A DNA stretch of 15,407 bases from Anaerolineales bacterium (GCA_011772595.1 WVZH01000432.1:125237-140643), one strand, 5' to 3'. Shown: positions 6,845 to 15,164, numbered from the stretch's first letter. Notes: a model not told the origin generated them from the letters alone. A program made the numbers and translations.

Positions 6845-7549
6845 GTGCTGGAAGTATGTGATGTATCCACGCCTTATGATATGACACAAGCTTTGTGGGA
6901 TGTATGTATGGAAGTCAATGAATCAGAGATCGTCGCCTTGATTGGGTCAAACGGCGCCGGTAAGACTGCGCTGCTTAACGCCATATCGGGCGTGCACCCT
7001 CCGGTTTCGGGCACAGTCGAGTTCCTTGGAAAGCGGATCGACGGCTTGCCGCCCCACGCCATTGTGGAATTGGGCATCTCTCATGTCCCCGAAGGTGGAA
7101 AAGTCTTTCCCGAGATGTCGGTATATGAAAATCTGGAAATGGGTGCCTATCCTCTTCAAGCCTGGAAGCAGAAGGAAGAAATGCTGGAGCAAGTCTATGA
7201 TATCTTCCCCATACTGAAGGAAAGAGCAGGGCAATTGGCTCGAACACTGAGTGGTGGTGAACGTCAAATGTTGGCCATCGGTCGGGGATTAATGTCCAAG
7301 CCCAAGCTGTGTCTATTAGATGAGCCTTCCTACGGATTAGCACCGCTCTTGGTTTCAGAAATCTTCCGTATCATCAAGGAACTCCCCGACCAGGGCATTA
7401 CGGTTTTGTTGATCGAACAAAATGTTCGCCATTCTCTTGAGACAGCCGATCGAGCATACGTGTTGGAGAATGGTCGCATCTGCTTGGAAGGGACATCCGA
7501 CGAGCTCCTCCAAAGTGATTTTGTGAAAAAGGCCTATTTGGGGCTCTAG
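6845..7549 (+). CDS. livF: LivF-type ABC ATPase
   Basis: This 234-residue second ATPase of the importer is expected to pair with the LivG-like subunit. Walker A is GSNGAGKT (34-41, Lys40). The signature is LSGGERQ (135-141). Walker B ends in D159-E160, followed by PSYGLAP. The H-loop position is Gln192 in LIEQN, which is normal for LivF proteins. VPEGGKVFPEMSVYENL is the characteristic LivF stretch. The start is GTG at 6845, 4 bases after the LivG stop; no ATG occurs early enough in frame, and the GTG codon gives the standard N-terminus (M)LEVCDVSTPYD. The canonical signature here and the variant one in the partner suggest an asymmetric ATPase pair. This is the last gene of the transporter set; 285 bases follow before the next gene. 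Confidence 0.94.
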   Translation: MLEVCDVSTPYDMTQALWDVCMEVNESEIVALIGSNGAGKTALLNAISGVHPPVSGTVEFLGKRIDGLPPHAIVELGISHVPEGGKVFPEMSVYENLEMGAYPLQAWKQKEEMLEQVYDIFPILKERAGQLARTLSGGERQMLAIGRGLMSKPKLCLLDEPSYGLAPLLVSEIFRIIKELPDQGITVLLIEQNVRHSLETADRAYVLENGRICLEGTSDELLQSDFVKKAYLGL

Positions 7550-7600
7550 GGAAACCACTTCGTTTTTTGCCACGGGGTCTGGGGGGCGTAATCTAAAGCA

Positions 7601-7619
7601 GAAAATGAAAATGATTTGC
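7601..7619. promoter_or_regulatory. Fur-box-like sequence (weak)
   Basis: GAAAATGAAAATGATTTGC matches the 19-bp Fur consensus GATAATGATAATCATTATC at 14 positions by hand count. It overlaps a GCGAC (7618-7622) / GTCGC (7635-7639) dyad. It lies over 200 bases before the alcohol dehydrogenase gene in AT-rich DNA, so it may be a chance match. Confidence 0.2.
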
Positions 7620-7765
7620 GACTTTCTGAATTTTGTCGCCGATATTTGATGTTGACTCCATGGCTGAGAGAGTTCTGGTATGTGATAAGGGAACCAGGCA
7701 TGACCTAGCGAATGGGGTTGCACGGTTTATCGAAACAGGATGATGCCAAATTTTCAACTCGCCAA

Positions 7766-7795
7766 TTGTTTGAATGAGTCATACCCTCATTTATA
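7766..7795 (+). promoter_or_regulatory. Possible sigma-70-type promoter before the alcohol dehydrogenase
   Basis: TTGTTT (7766-7771) and TTTATA (7790-7795) are separated by 18 bases, about 40 bases upstream of the ATG at 7835. Both hexamers are imperfect. The 285-base gap before this gene makes a separate promoter for the dehydrogenase genes reasonable. Confidence 0.3.
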
Positions 7796-7834
7796 GCCAG
7801 TTGCGTGAGATCACCCATGTAGGGGAGGTGAAAC

Positions 7835-8932
7835 ATGGAAATCAAAGCCGCTGTTGTTTGGGAACCATCGGGGGAATTCAGCATAGAACAACTAGAACTT
7901 AGTGATCCCAACGATGATGAGGTGTTAGTCCGGATCGTCGGCGTTGGCATTTGCCATACGGATCTGGCTGGTCGGGATATGCATTTACCGATCCCACCCC
8001 CCCCGAGTGTCTTCGGACATGAAGGGGCAGGTGTGGTTGAGAGTGTTGGCGACAGAGTTACCAAAGTAAAACCAGGCGATCATGTCGTATTGGCATGGGA
8101 CTTCTGCGGGGTATGTACTTCATGCAAGTTAGGCAAAGAACTCTGCTGTATGAATTTCTTCCTACACAATTTCCATGGTGCTCGTCCGGATGATACGCCG
8201 ACCATGAGAAAAGGTGATCAGGTCATCCACGGTTCCTTTTTCAGTCAATCTTCCTTTTCCAATTACGCGTTGGCCTGCGAGCGGAATGTGGTCAAGGTTC
8301 GGGATGACGTTCCACTCGAGGTCCTAGCCCCCATGGGATGTGGTGTCATGACAGGTGCCGGTGCGGTCATGAATTCGTTTCGTGCCGAACCTGGGTCTTC
8401 CATCGCCATATTCGGTGTCGGCAACGTGGGGATGAGCGCTGTTCTCGCTGCGGTCGTGTGTGGTTGTACAACCATTATCGGCGTGGATCCCAACCCAGAT
8501 CGTCTAAAAGTGGCAGAGGAATTGGGCGCCACCCATACCATCAACCCAGAAAAGACCGATCCAGTCGAAGCGATCCGAGAACTTACCGGCGGGGGTGCTC
8601 AATATAGCCTGGAGTGTGTCGGGAATCCCCAGGTCTTTCGACAGGCTGTCGATGTTCTGCCCCGCCTCGGAGTATGTGGACTGACTGGGGTTGTTCCTCC
8701 CGGCACGGAGGTCAGCCTGGATATGGACCTGATCATGAACGCTCGAACGGTTATGGGGATCCTCGGAGGTGATGCAATCGCAGATCTGTTTATCCCCAAG
8801 CTTATTGAATTGTATAGCCAAGGGAAGTTCCCCTTTGACCGAATGATCACCTTCTATCCGTTTGAGGAAATAAACCAGGCGGTGGAAGCTATGGAGCAGG
8901 GGCAGGTGATGAAGCCGGTTTTGAAATTCTAA
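7835..8932 (+). CDS. Zinc-dependent NAD alcohol dehydrogenase, benzyl/aryl-alcohol type
   Basis: This 365-residue cytoplasmic medium-chain dehydrogenase oxidises a primary alcohol to an aldehyde, or does the reverse. Catalytic zinc ligands are Cys40 (GICHTD), His62 with Glu63 (GHEGAG) and Cys169 (GCGVMTG). The structural zinc site is complete: Cys91, Cys94, Cys97 and Cys105. The nucleotide fold has G194-x-G196-x-x-G199, and Asp218 at the end of the second strand favours NAD over NADP. Overall length, the insert before HGSFF, and the end QAVEAMEQGQVMKPVLKF resemble benzyl-alcohol (XylB/AreB-like) dehydrogenases. A strong GGAGGTG (7824-7830) precedes the ATG. The aldehyde dehydrogenase gene begins 34 bases after its stop, so the pair probably converts an aromatic alcohol to the acid. 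The exact substrate is not shown. Confidence 0.9.
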   Translation: MEIKAAVVWEPSGEFSIEQLELSDPNDDEVLVRIVGVGICHTDLAGRDMHLPIPPPPSVFGHEGAGVVESVGDRVTKVKPGDHVVLAWDFCGVCTSCKLGKELCCMNFFLHNFHGARPDDTPTMRKGDQVIHGSFFSQSSFSNYALACERNVVKVRDDVPLEVLAPMGCGVMTGAGAVMNSFRAEPGSSIAIFGVGNVGMSAVLAAVVCGCTTIIGVDPNPDRLKVAEELGATHTINPEKTDPVEAIRELTGGGAQYSLECVGNPQVFRQAVDVLPRLGVCGLTGVVPPGTEVSLDMDLIMNARTVMGILGGDAIADLFIPKLIELYSQGKFPFDRMITFYPFEEINQAVEAMEQGQVMKPVLKF

Positions 8933-8966
8933 ACTGAGCCATGCCGTTCTCTAGAAAGGAGCTGCG

Positions 8967-10406
8967 ATGAAAACCTACCAAATGCTTATCAATGGGGAGT
9001 GGGTGGATGCCGTATCTGGTGAAACCTTTGATGATCTGAACCCATATAGCGGTGAAGTTTATGCTCGGGTACAAAAAGGTGACGAAAAAGATGCGGATCG
9101 GGCGATGGCAGCAGCCTATGCAGCCCGGAAACCCTGGTCCTCGACATCGTCGTTCGACCGGGCATTGATCATTGCCAAGGCTGGTCAACTTCTCGAAGAG
9201 AGTCGAATGGAGTTTTCCGAAGTGCTCACCGGCGAAGGAGGGGGCACCTTTGGTAAGACCATGTTCGAGATTTCTCAGACGGTAGACCTGCTGGCAACGG
9301 CAGCAGCCGATGGAAAACGCATTCTCGGCGAGACCTTTCACACCGATCCGACCAAGCTCTCCATGAGCCTTCGGTCACCATATGGCACAATTGTGGCCAT
9401 CTCACCTTGGAACTTCCCACTTATCCTGTCTATGTACAAGGTGGCCTATGGTTTGGCGACGGGGAATACGGTCGTCTTCAAACCGGCGAGCGACACACCA
9501 GTCATCGGCCTCAAGATCGGCGAGCTTTTCGAAAGGGCGGGCTTGCTGCCTGGAGCCCTCAATGTGGTGACAGGCCCTGGGGGTGTGCTTGGAAATGCGC
9601 TCATCGATGATGACCGCTGTTCTTTTGTGACCCTCACGGGTGAGACCAAGACCGGTCGTCATGTAGCCCAAAGGGCTGCTGCAAAGTTGAAACCGTATGT
9701 CCTCGAGTTGGGCGGGAAGAACCCGTTGATCATCCTTGCCGATGCGGATATCGACTACGCGGTCGACGCGGCTGCCTTTGGCGCCTTCATGCATCAAGGG
9801 CAGATCTGCATGTCTGTCGGTCGGGTGATTGTAGAGCAGCCAATTGTCGATGAGTTTGCGGCGAAATTGGCGGAAAAGGCTGCATCGCTGCCATCGGGAG
9901 ACCCAAGCATTCCGGAGACGGTCATCGGTCCACTCATCAACGACGGAGCGGTCCAGAAGGTCGATTCCCATGTGAAAGATGCTGTTTCCAAAGGCGCTGA
10001 GCTCCTTGCTGGAGGCACATACGAAGGGCGAGTTTACGAGGCCACAGTGCTCAAGAACATCACCAAAGACATGCTGGTCTATAGTGATGAGACCTTTGGA
10101 CCTGTCGCCCCGATTATCGCCGTTAAGGATGAAAACGAAGCCTTGGAAATCGCCAACGATACCTCGTATGGCCTCTCTTCAGGGGTCGTCACCCGGGATC
10201 TGCAAAAGGCCATCTTCCTCGCGGAAGGTCTCGAAGCCGGGATGGTGCATGTGGGCAACGCTTCCATAGACGCGGAGGCCTCTGTCCCCTTCGGTGGCTT
10301 CAAAGAAAGCGGCCAGGGTCGGGAAGGAGGTTTCTATTCCGTCGCGGCACTGACTCAGGTCAAGTGGGTCACGATCGAGAAATCGGAACACCATTTCCCA
10401 TTCTAA
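8967..10406 (+). CDS. Aldehyde dehydrogenase, benzaldehyde/vanillin type
   Basis: This 479-residue cytoplasmic enzyme of the NAD(P)-dependent ALDH superfamily should oxidise the aldehyde made by the preceding alcohol dehydrogenase to a carboxylic acid. All active-site residues are present: Asn149 in PWNFP, Glu247 in LELGGKNP and the nucleophile Cys281 in GQICMS. SVPFGGFKESGQGREGG near the C-terminus is also typical. The stretch HQGQICMSVGRVIVEQPI and the short, CoA-independent form resemble benzaldehyde and vanillin dehydrogenases rather than methylmalonate-semialdehyde types. AAAGGAG (8955-8961) lies 5 bases before the ATG. It is followed after 91 bases by a small cysteine protein gene. Family assignment is firm; aromatic preference is inferred from resemblance and neighbours. 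Confidence 0.93.
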   Translation: MKTYQMLINGEWVDAVSGETFDDLNPYSGEVYARVQKGDEKDADRAMAAAYAARKPWSSTSSFDRALIIAKAGQLLEESRMEFSEVLTGEGGGTFGKTMFEISQTVDLLATAAADGKRILGETFHTDPTKLSMSLRSPYGTIVAISPWNFPLILSMYKVAYGLATGNTVVFKPASDTPVIGLKIGELFERAGLLPGALNVVTGPGGVLGNALIDDDRCSFVTLTGETKTGRHVAQRAAAKLKPYVLELGGKNPLIILADADIDYAVDAAAFGAFMHQGQICMSVGRVIVEQPIVDEFAAKLAEKAASLPSGDPSIPETVIGPLINDGAVQKVDSHVKDAVSKGAELLAGGTYEGRVYEATVLKNITKDMLVYSDETFGPVAPIIAVKDENEALEIANDTSYGLSSGVVTRDLQKAIFLAEGLEAGMVHVGNASIDAEASVPFGGFKESGQGREGGFYSVAALTQVKWVTIEKSEHHFPF

Positions 10407-10481
10407 TTGGCGGAGGGCTACTAGACCTTCTTTATTAACTGCCATTCGCTGTGTGGTGGAATCAGTGGGACGGGAACTCGA

Positions 10482-10487
10482 AGGAGG
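10482..10487 (+). promoter_or_regulatory. Ribosome binding site that decides the start at 10498
   Basis: AGGAGG lies 10 bases before the ATG at 10498. The longest in-frame ORF starts with a GTG at 10453, upstream of this site and without one of its own. Confidence 0.6.
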
Positions 10488-10497
10488 CGACCAAGCT

Positions 10498-11127
10498 ATG
10501 GCAGACTATGAGGCATTAAAGGCAAGGGTGCAGGAACTGGCAGAAAGAGACTGGGATGTGCCGGCTCTTGAAGCCAGAGTTAAACAACTGTATGAGCAAG
10601 GGATTCCCAAGAAGAAACTTGACTCAAAAGAGATGTTGGATAATAAGGATGAGATCCTCGATCGAGTTCAGCGGCGTGGTGAGGAATACAATTTTATTGC
10701 ACGAAATTGTGCTCGTGGCACAGCGCTTGCCGTGATGGAAGAGTTCGGCATGGGTAATATGGAGATTATCAAAGCCATGTCCCCATTTCCAGGATTCGGG
10801 GGGACCGGCTGGATGTGTGGAGGTGTAACTGGGGGACTGGTTGCCCTTGGACTCTATTTCGGTAGTGAGGACATCCTAGACTATGACACTGTTGGCGCAA
10901 CCATCATGGCTGCCAGGAAATTTATGCCCCGTTTTGAAGAGCAGGTGGGTTCAGTTATCTGCCCCAAATTACAGGAAGACGTAGTATTCGGACGTTACAT
11001 GGATCCTGCGGCCAGCCCAGAGAATATGGAAGCCTTCGCGCTGGCGAAAGGATTTGAAAAATGTGGTCTCCTTCCGGGGATAGGCGCGAGGTTGGCTAGC
11101 GAGATCATTATTGAAAGTATGGAGTGA
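10498..11127 (+). CDS. C_GCAxxG_C_C-type cysteine protein, variant
   Basis: This 209-residue soluble protein resembles the C_GCAxxG_C_C family of presumed redox or metal-binding proteins, whose function is unknown. Residues 1-60 are charged and helical. Then come Cys71 in NCARGTALAVMEEFG, a Gly-rich loop PFPGFGGTGWMC107 leading to GGVTGGLVALGL, Cys155 in VICPKL and Cys189 in KCGLL. In typical members the first motif is GCAxxG; here it is N-C-A-R-G-T, so the Gly positions differ while the Cys spacing pattern is kept. There is no signal peptide. It sits between the aldehyde dehydrogenase and the acyl-CoA ligase, so it may serve electron transfer or maturation for the redox enzymes of the locus; this is a guess from position. 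A start at GTG 10453 is possible but less likely. Confidence 0.7.
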   Translation: MADYEALKARVQELAERDWDVPALEARVKQLYEQGIPKKKLDSKEMLDNKDEILDRVQRRGEEYNFIARNCARGTALAVMEEFGMGNMEIIKAMSPFPGFGGTGWMCGGVTGGLVALGLYFGSEDILDYDTVGATIMAARKFMPRFEEQVGSVICPKLQEDVVFGRYMDPAASPENMEAFALAKGFEKCGLLPGIGARLASEIIIESME

Positions 11128-11216
11128 AATATTATCAGTCATAAATCTCGAACGCCTAAATCATGGGAAAACCAGTCTATGGGCGTACGGATTTCTCCAT
11201 ACAAAAGGTCCATGTA

Positions 11217-11269
11217 TGAAAAAGGTCAGGATACTCCATCCAAGAGGTGGGGATGAATGACCTTTTTCA
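11217..11269 (+). terminator. Stem-loop with A-tract/T-tract arms, possible terminator
   Basis: TGAAAAAGGTCA (11217-11228) and TGACCTTTTTCA (11258-11269) are a perfect 12-bp inverted repeat. Inside, CATCC (11237-11241) can pair with GGATG (11251-11255). The T5 run sits within the right arm, pairing with the A5 run, as in some bidirectional intrinsic terminators, but the GC-rich part is short (GGTCA/TGACC). It lies 89 bases after the preceding stop and 95 before the ligase start. Direct copies of AAAAGGTC at 11203-11210 and 11220-11227 add further structure. Confidence 0.45.
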
Positions 11270-11351
11270 ATGAAGAGCGTTGCGTCGGATATTAATGTAA
11301 ATTTGAACTTCTTCTGACAGTTTATGTTCCTTGGGGTGCATAAACGGGCTC

Positions 11352-11360
11352 GGGGGTGAT
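11352..11360 (+). promoter_or_regulatory. Ribosome binding site that decides the start at 11365
   Basis: GGGGGTGAT differs by one base from the extended Shine-Dalgarno GGAGGTGAT and lies just before the ATG at 11365. The in-frame GTG at 11356 is part of this site and is therefore not the likely start. Confidence 0.65.
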
Positions 11361-11364
11361 TCCT

Positions 11365-12951
11365 ATGACAACGAGATACGTGTTGCGGGAACTAAGTCGT
11401 TACCCTTTAGGAACCTTTGCCGACATTGTCTACAGAAATGCCATCCTCTATCCGGATAGTGAAGCCTTCGTCTATGGGTCTGAGAAGGTAAGCTTCAATG
11501 ATTTTAATGAGAGGGTGAACAGACTCATCCATGGGCTACACGCCTTAGGGCTTCAAAAGGGGGACGTCATCGGGATCCTCTCGTGGAACCAACTTGAGTA
11601 CCCTGAGGTCTTTGGGGCGGCTATGAAGGGGGGATTTGTGCTCGCCCACTTCAACCCCCGTCTGCATGCGGAAGAGCTAATTCATGTTATCAATGATTCC
11701 GAGCCAAGGGTTCTGTTTCTCGGACTCGAATTGGTCGAAACGATCGATGGAATCTTGGAACAGCTACCTAGGACAGAATACTTCCTGTCCTTTGGTGATG
11801 CGGGGCGGCGGGTCAAGGCGTATAAGGAGATGGTGGAGGGTCAACCGATAAAAGAACCCGAATCCGTGGTCACGGAAGAGGATCCCCTGACGATCTTCTA
11901 TACCAGCGGGACGACCGGGATACCGCGTGGGGCTATCTACAAACATAGACAGAAGATGGAAAACACATGTATGAAGGCGCTGGATATCGGGGTGGAATTT
12001 GGCAATCGGCACCTCGTCGTTCTGCCAATGTTCCACATTGGAGGAGATAGCCACATTTGGCCCTTTTTCCTGAAGGGTGGATGCAACGTGATCATGCCCG
12101 TTCCTTTCGACTTGGCGGACGCTTTAAAGGCCATCCAGGAGGAGCGGATTACGGACATTCATATCGTCCCGACGCAACTTGTTGCCCTGCTGAACCTTCC
12201 GGATATTAACAAATATGATTATCGATGCCTGAAAAGGATCTGGTATGCGGCATCTCCCATGCCGACGGAAATCCTAAAACAAGGTCTTTCAGTTTTTGGA
12301 CCCAAATTTATCCAAGGTTATGGGCTTACCGAATCTGGCCCCGACGTGACAGTTCTTGGTAAAGAAAACCACCACCATGTAGAAGAATCCACAGAGGCAC
12401 AGAGTGTGCTTGCATCCTGCGGGCGACCATGTATCGGGGTTCATGTGCGCATCGTGGATGATAGCGGTCGTGATGTCGAGGTGGGGAAGATCGGGGAGAT
12501 CGTTGTGCAGAGCAAACGCACGATGACAGGATACTATCAAAGACCCGCGGAGACAAAAGAAGCGATTCGGGATGGATGGCTGTATACGGGGGATTTGGGG
12601 TACTACGACGAGAAGGGGTACATCTACATCGCCGACAGAAAGAAGGACATGATTATCACGGGAGGCGAAAACGTCTATCCCATCGAGGTGGAGAACGTCC
12701 TCTACAGACATCCAGCTGTCAAAGAAGTTGCCGTCATAGGCGTTCCGGATCCCTATTGGATAGAGCGGGTCCACGCTTTGGTGGTCCTCAAAGAAGATGT
12801 TCAGATATCAGAGGAGGACATCATTGACTTTTGCAAAGAACACATCGCAAAGTACAAAACGCCTAAAACAGTCGAGTTCGTGGATGATCTGCCGAAAAAT
12901 CCTCAAGGAAAGATATTAAAAAGGGAGATCCGATCGAAATACCAGGAATAA
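11365..12951 (+). CDS. AMP-forming acyl-CoA ligase
   Basis: This 528-residue cytoplasmic enzyme of the adenylate-forming (ANL) superfamily should activate a carboxylic acid to its CoA thioester using ATP. Motifs appear in order: the P-loop YTSGTTGIPRG (179-189), GYGLTES (A5), YTGDLG (A7), the hinge IADRKKDMIITGGENVYP (Asp424, Arg425), and the C-terminal PKNPQGK516 with the catalytic lysine. Length is normal for single-domain acyl/aryl-CoA ligases, with no carrier domain. The acid could be the product of the upstream alcohol and aldehyde dehydrogenases, for example a hydroxylated or methoxylated benzoate; medium- or long-chain fatty acid is the main alternative because this subfamily is broad. 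It is separated from its neighbours by 237 and 110 bases, so it may have its own promoter, though I find none that is convincing. Confidence 0.92.
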   Translation: MTTRYVLRELSRYPLGTFADIVYRNAILYPDSEAFVYGSEKVSFNDFNERVNRLIHGLHALGLQKGDVIGILSWNQLEYPEVFGAAMKGGFVLAHFNPRLHAEELIHVINDSEPRVLFLGLELVETIDGILEQLPRTEYFLSFGDAGRRVKAYKEMVEGQPIKEPESVVTEEDPLTIFYTSGTTGIPRGAIYKHRQKMENTCMKALDIGVEFGNRHLVVLPMFHIGGDSHIWPFFLKGGCNVIMPVPFDLADALKAIQEERITDIHIVPTQLVALLNLPDINKYDYRCLKRIWYAASPMPTEILKQGLSVFGPKFIQGYGLTESGPDVTVLGKENHHHVEESTEAQSVLASCGRPCIGVHVRIVDDSGRDVEVGKIGEIVVQSKRTMTGYYQRPAETKEAIRDGWLYTGDLGYYDEKGYIYIADRKKDMIITGGENVYPIEVENVLYRHPAVKEVAVIGVPDPYWIERVHALVVLKEDVQISEEDIIDFCKEHIAKYKTPKTVEFVDDLPKNPQGKILKREIRSKYQE

Positions 12952-13061
12952 CGGATTTTGGATGTTTAGGAAGCGTGCTCGATTAGCTGAATGCTTCTTT
13001 GGGTGCATAGCAAATTCACACGAGTGTTGTCGATGGAGATACGTAATTCCGGGAGGGATCG

Positions 13062-15152
13062 ATGGAAGAGGTTAAGAAAGTAAAGACAGTCTGTCGAAGC
13101 TGTCATGGGGGATGTGGTGTCATCGCCTTTGTGAAAGATGACAAGGTTATTAAGGTGGAAGGTGATCCCGACTCGCCGATCAGCCATGGCACCATGTGCA
13201 CGAAAGGGCTTTCCATCACACAACTCGCCTATCATCCGGACAGGGTACTGTATCCGATGAAGAAATCTAATGGTGCCTGGGAGAGGATTTCCTGGGATGA
13301 GGCGCTGGAAACCTGCGTCGAGAAATTCAATCACGTGATTGAGAAGTATGGTCCAGAAGGAATCGTTGTCGGTCAGGGGACCGGTCGGGATTACGAGAGC
13401 CATTTCTCCCGCTTTAGCAACCTGCTGGGAACGCCGAACATCATCACGGCGGGGCATATGTGCTACCTCTCACGCATAGGTGCATCACTGATCACCTGTG
13501 GGAGTTTACCGGCATGTGACTATGAGAATGGTCCCAGATGCATCGTGATGTGGGGATGCAATCCGCTGTGGACCAACCCGGACGAATACAAGGGGATGAA
13601 ATTCTGGCAAGCCTTTGATCGAGGCGCCAAATTGATCACCATCGATCCTCGAAGATCTTTCTACGCCGAGAAAGCGGATGTTTGGCTGCAGATAAGACCA
13701 GGTGCCGATGCCGCCATGGCGATGGGTTTCCACCGCGTGATCATTGAGGAGGAACTTTATGACAAGGAATTCGTCGATCATCACCTTAATGGTTGGGATG
13801 CATTTGTTGAGAGGGTGATGAAGGATTATCCCCTCGACCGCGTGGCCGAAATCACCTGGGTTGACCAAGAACTTATTCGAGAGGCGGCCAGGTTGTATGC
13901 CACCACTAAGCCAGCCGGCATCCACTGGGGTGTGACGACGGAGCAGAACCTCAATGCTACCGACTATACCCGTTCTGTGATCGGCCTGATGGCCGTCACC
14001 GGAAACCTCGACGCACCAGGCGGGAATGTCTTACACGTGCCGCCTCCTGTCAGAAAGGTCTCTGAATTCTCGGCTCACAAAGAACTGCCGCCCGAGCAGT
14101 GGAAGAAGCGCCTTGGAGGAGACCAATACAGACTTGCGGCCAGAATGACCATCTGCACGCCCAAGCCCGTCTGGGATGCCGTTCTGACGGGCAAACCCTA
14201 TCCGGTCAAGGCGGGACTACTGGTAGGGACCAACCCGGTGGTCACGAGAGCCAATGCCAGGGAGGTTTACAAAGCTCTGAGCAGCCTTGACTTTCTCGCC
14301 GTGGCTGATTTCTTCATGACGCCGACCGCCGAGTTAGCCCACATCTTTCTTCCCTCCGGTACCTGGCTGGAGCAGAATCATGTGGCGGATAATTGGAAGT
14401 TCCACGGGTACGTGCTTGCCAGAGTAAAGGCCGTCGAGATCGGCGAGTGTTGGCAGGACCACAAGATCTTCATGGAGCTGGGCAAGCGGTTGGGACAGCA
14501 ATGGTGGGACACCGTGGAGGATGCGCTTGATTGGACATTAGATCCGTCTGGCCTGACCTGGGAGGAATTCAAGAAGGTAGGCTATCTCCACGGAGAACAG
14601 AAATATCACAAATACAAGGAAGAGGGCTTCAAGACCCCCACGGGAAAAGTGGAATTGTATTCCACCGTTCTTGAGAAATGGGGTCGCGATCCATTACCCA
14701 AGTACACAGAGATCACAGAAAGTCCCTTCTCTACACCTGAGCTTGCCAAAAAGTACCCCTACATCCTGAACTCAGGGCTCAGGAACGCCACCTTCTTCCA
14801 CTCTGCGAACCGACAAATCCCCTGGCTCAGGGAGATCAGGCCCGATCCCCTTATGGAACTCCACCCCGAGACGGCAAAGAAACACGGCATCCAGGAAGGA
14901 GATTGGGTTTGGATCGAATCGCCTCGGGGACGTGTTAGACAACGTGCGAAACTCAACGATGGAATCGATCCCCGCGTGATCGCCGCCGAGCATGCCTGGT
15001 GGTATCCAGAAATAAAGTCTCCGGATCACGGTTGGGAACTATCCAACATCAATATCCTGACAGATAACTCCCCGGAGTCGACGGATCCGGTGATGGGGTC
15101 GACCAGTCTGAGGGTCTTGTTATGCAACATATCGCGCTGTGAAGATGAGTAA
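13062..15152 (+). CDS. Molybdopterin (Mo/W-bisPGD) oxidoreductase, DMSO-reductase family, catalytic subunit
   Basis: This 696-residue catalytic subunit has an N-terminal [4Fe-4S] site Cys11-x2-Cys14-x3-Cys18 and Cys46, followed by Thr47-Lys48-Gly49; the Lys is the usual electron-relay residue. The central molybdopterin domain includes SWDEALE, GHMC134YLSR, where Cys134 is the probable Mo/W ligand, and MWGCNP at 163-168. From about residue 565 (YPYILNSGLR) it has the dinucleotide-binding C-terminal domain. There is no Tat signal before the cluster, so it works in the cytoplasm, unlike most respiratory members. The size and a Cys near position 134 recall the acetylene hydratase/thiosulfate reductase-like group. 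Formate dehydrogenase is unlikely since the active-site segment lacks the U/C-H pair. GGGAGGG (13051-13057) precedes the ATG. An FeS subunit follows 12 bases after the stop. The reaction is unknown; hydroxylation, dehydroxylation or hydration of a pathway intermediate is possible. Confidence 0.88.
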   Translation: MEEVKKVKTVCRSCHGGCGVIAFVKDDKVIKVEGDPDSPISHGTMCTKGLSITQLAYHPDRVLYPMKKSNGAWERISWDEALETCVEKFNHVIEKYGPEGIVVGQGTGRDYESHFSRFSNLLGTPNIITAGHMCYLSRIGASLITCGSLPACDYENGPRCIVMWGCNPLWTNPDEYKGMKFWQAFDRGAKLITIDPRRSFYAEKADVWLQIRPGADAAMAMGFHRVIIEEELYDKEFVDHHLNGWDAFVERVMKDYPLDRVAEITWVDQELIREAARLYATTKPAGIHWGVTTEQNLNATDYTRSVIGLMAVTGNLDAPGGNVLHVPPPVRKVSEFSAHKELPPEQWKKRLGGDQYRLAARMTICTPKPVWDAVLTGKPYPVKAGLLVGTNPVVTRANAREVYKALSSLDFLAVADFFMTPTAELAHIFLPSGTWLEQNHVADNWKFHGYVLARVKAVEIGECWQDHKIFMELGKRLGQQWWDTVEDALDWTLDPSGLTWEEFKKVGYLHGEQKYHKYKEEGFKTPTGKVELYSTVLEKWGRDPLPKYTEITESPFSTPELAKKYPYILNSGLRNATFFHSANRQIPWLREIRPDPLMELHPETAKKHGIQEGDWVWIESPRGRVRQRAKLNDGIDPRVIAAEHAWWYPEIKSPDHGWELSNINILTDNSPESTDPVMGSTSLRVLLCNISRCEDE

Positions 15153-15164
15153 GGGATGGTTGAG

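Noticed and set aside
9402..9971. 189-codon reverse-strand ORF inside the aldehyde dehydrogenase gene
   Set aside because: It is fully antisense to an intact enzyme gene with all catalytic residues, and its translation has no recognisable domain.
11314..11342. Promoter CTGACA / TGCATA before the CoA ligase
   Set aside because: Spacing is 17 bases, but the -10 hexamer matches the consensus at only two positions.
12289..12774. 161-codon reverse-strand ORF inside the acyl-CoA ligase gene
   Set aside because: It is antisense to conserved ligase motifs and has no features of its own.
12970..13000. Terminator after the CoA ligase (GAAGC 12970-12974 / GCTTC 12993-12997, then TTT)
   Set aside because: The stem is only 5 bp with an 18-base loop and the T-run is only three bases; too weak to annotate.
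13062..15152. Formate dehydrogenase or acetylene hydratase as a specific name
   Set aside because: The formate-dehydrogenase active-site U/C-H pair is not seen. Acetylene hydratase works without an FeS subunit, whereas one follows here. Only the superfamily can be supported.
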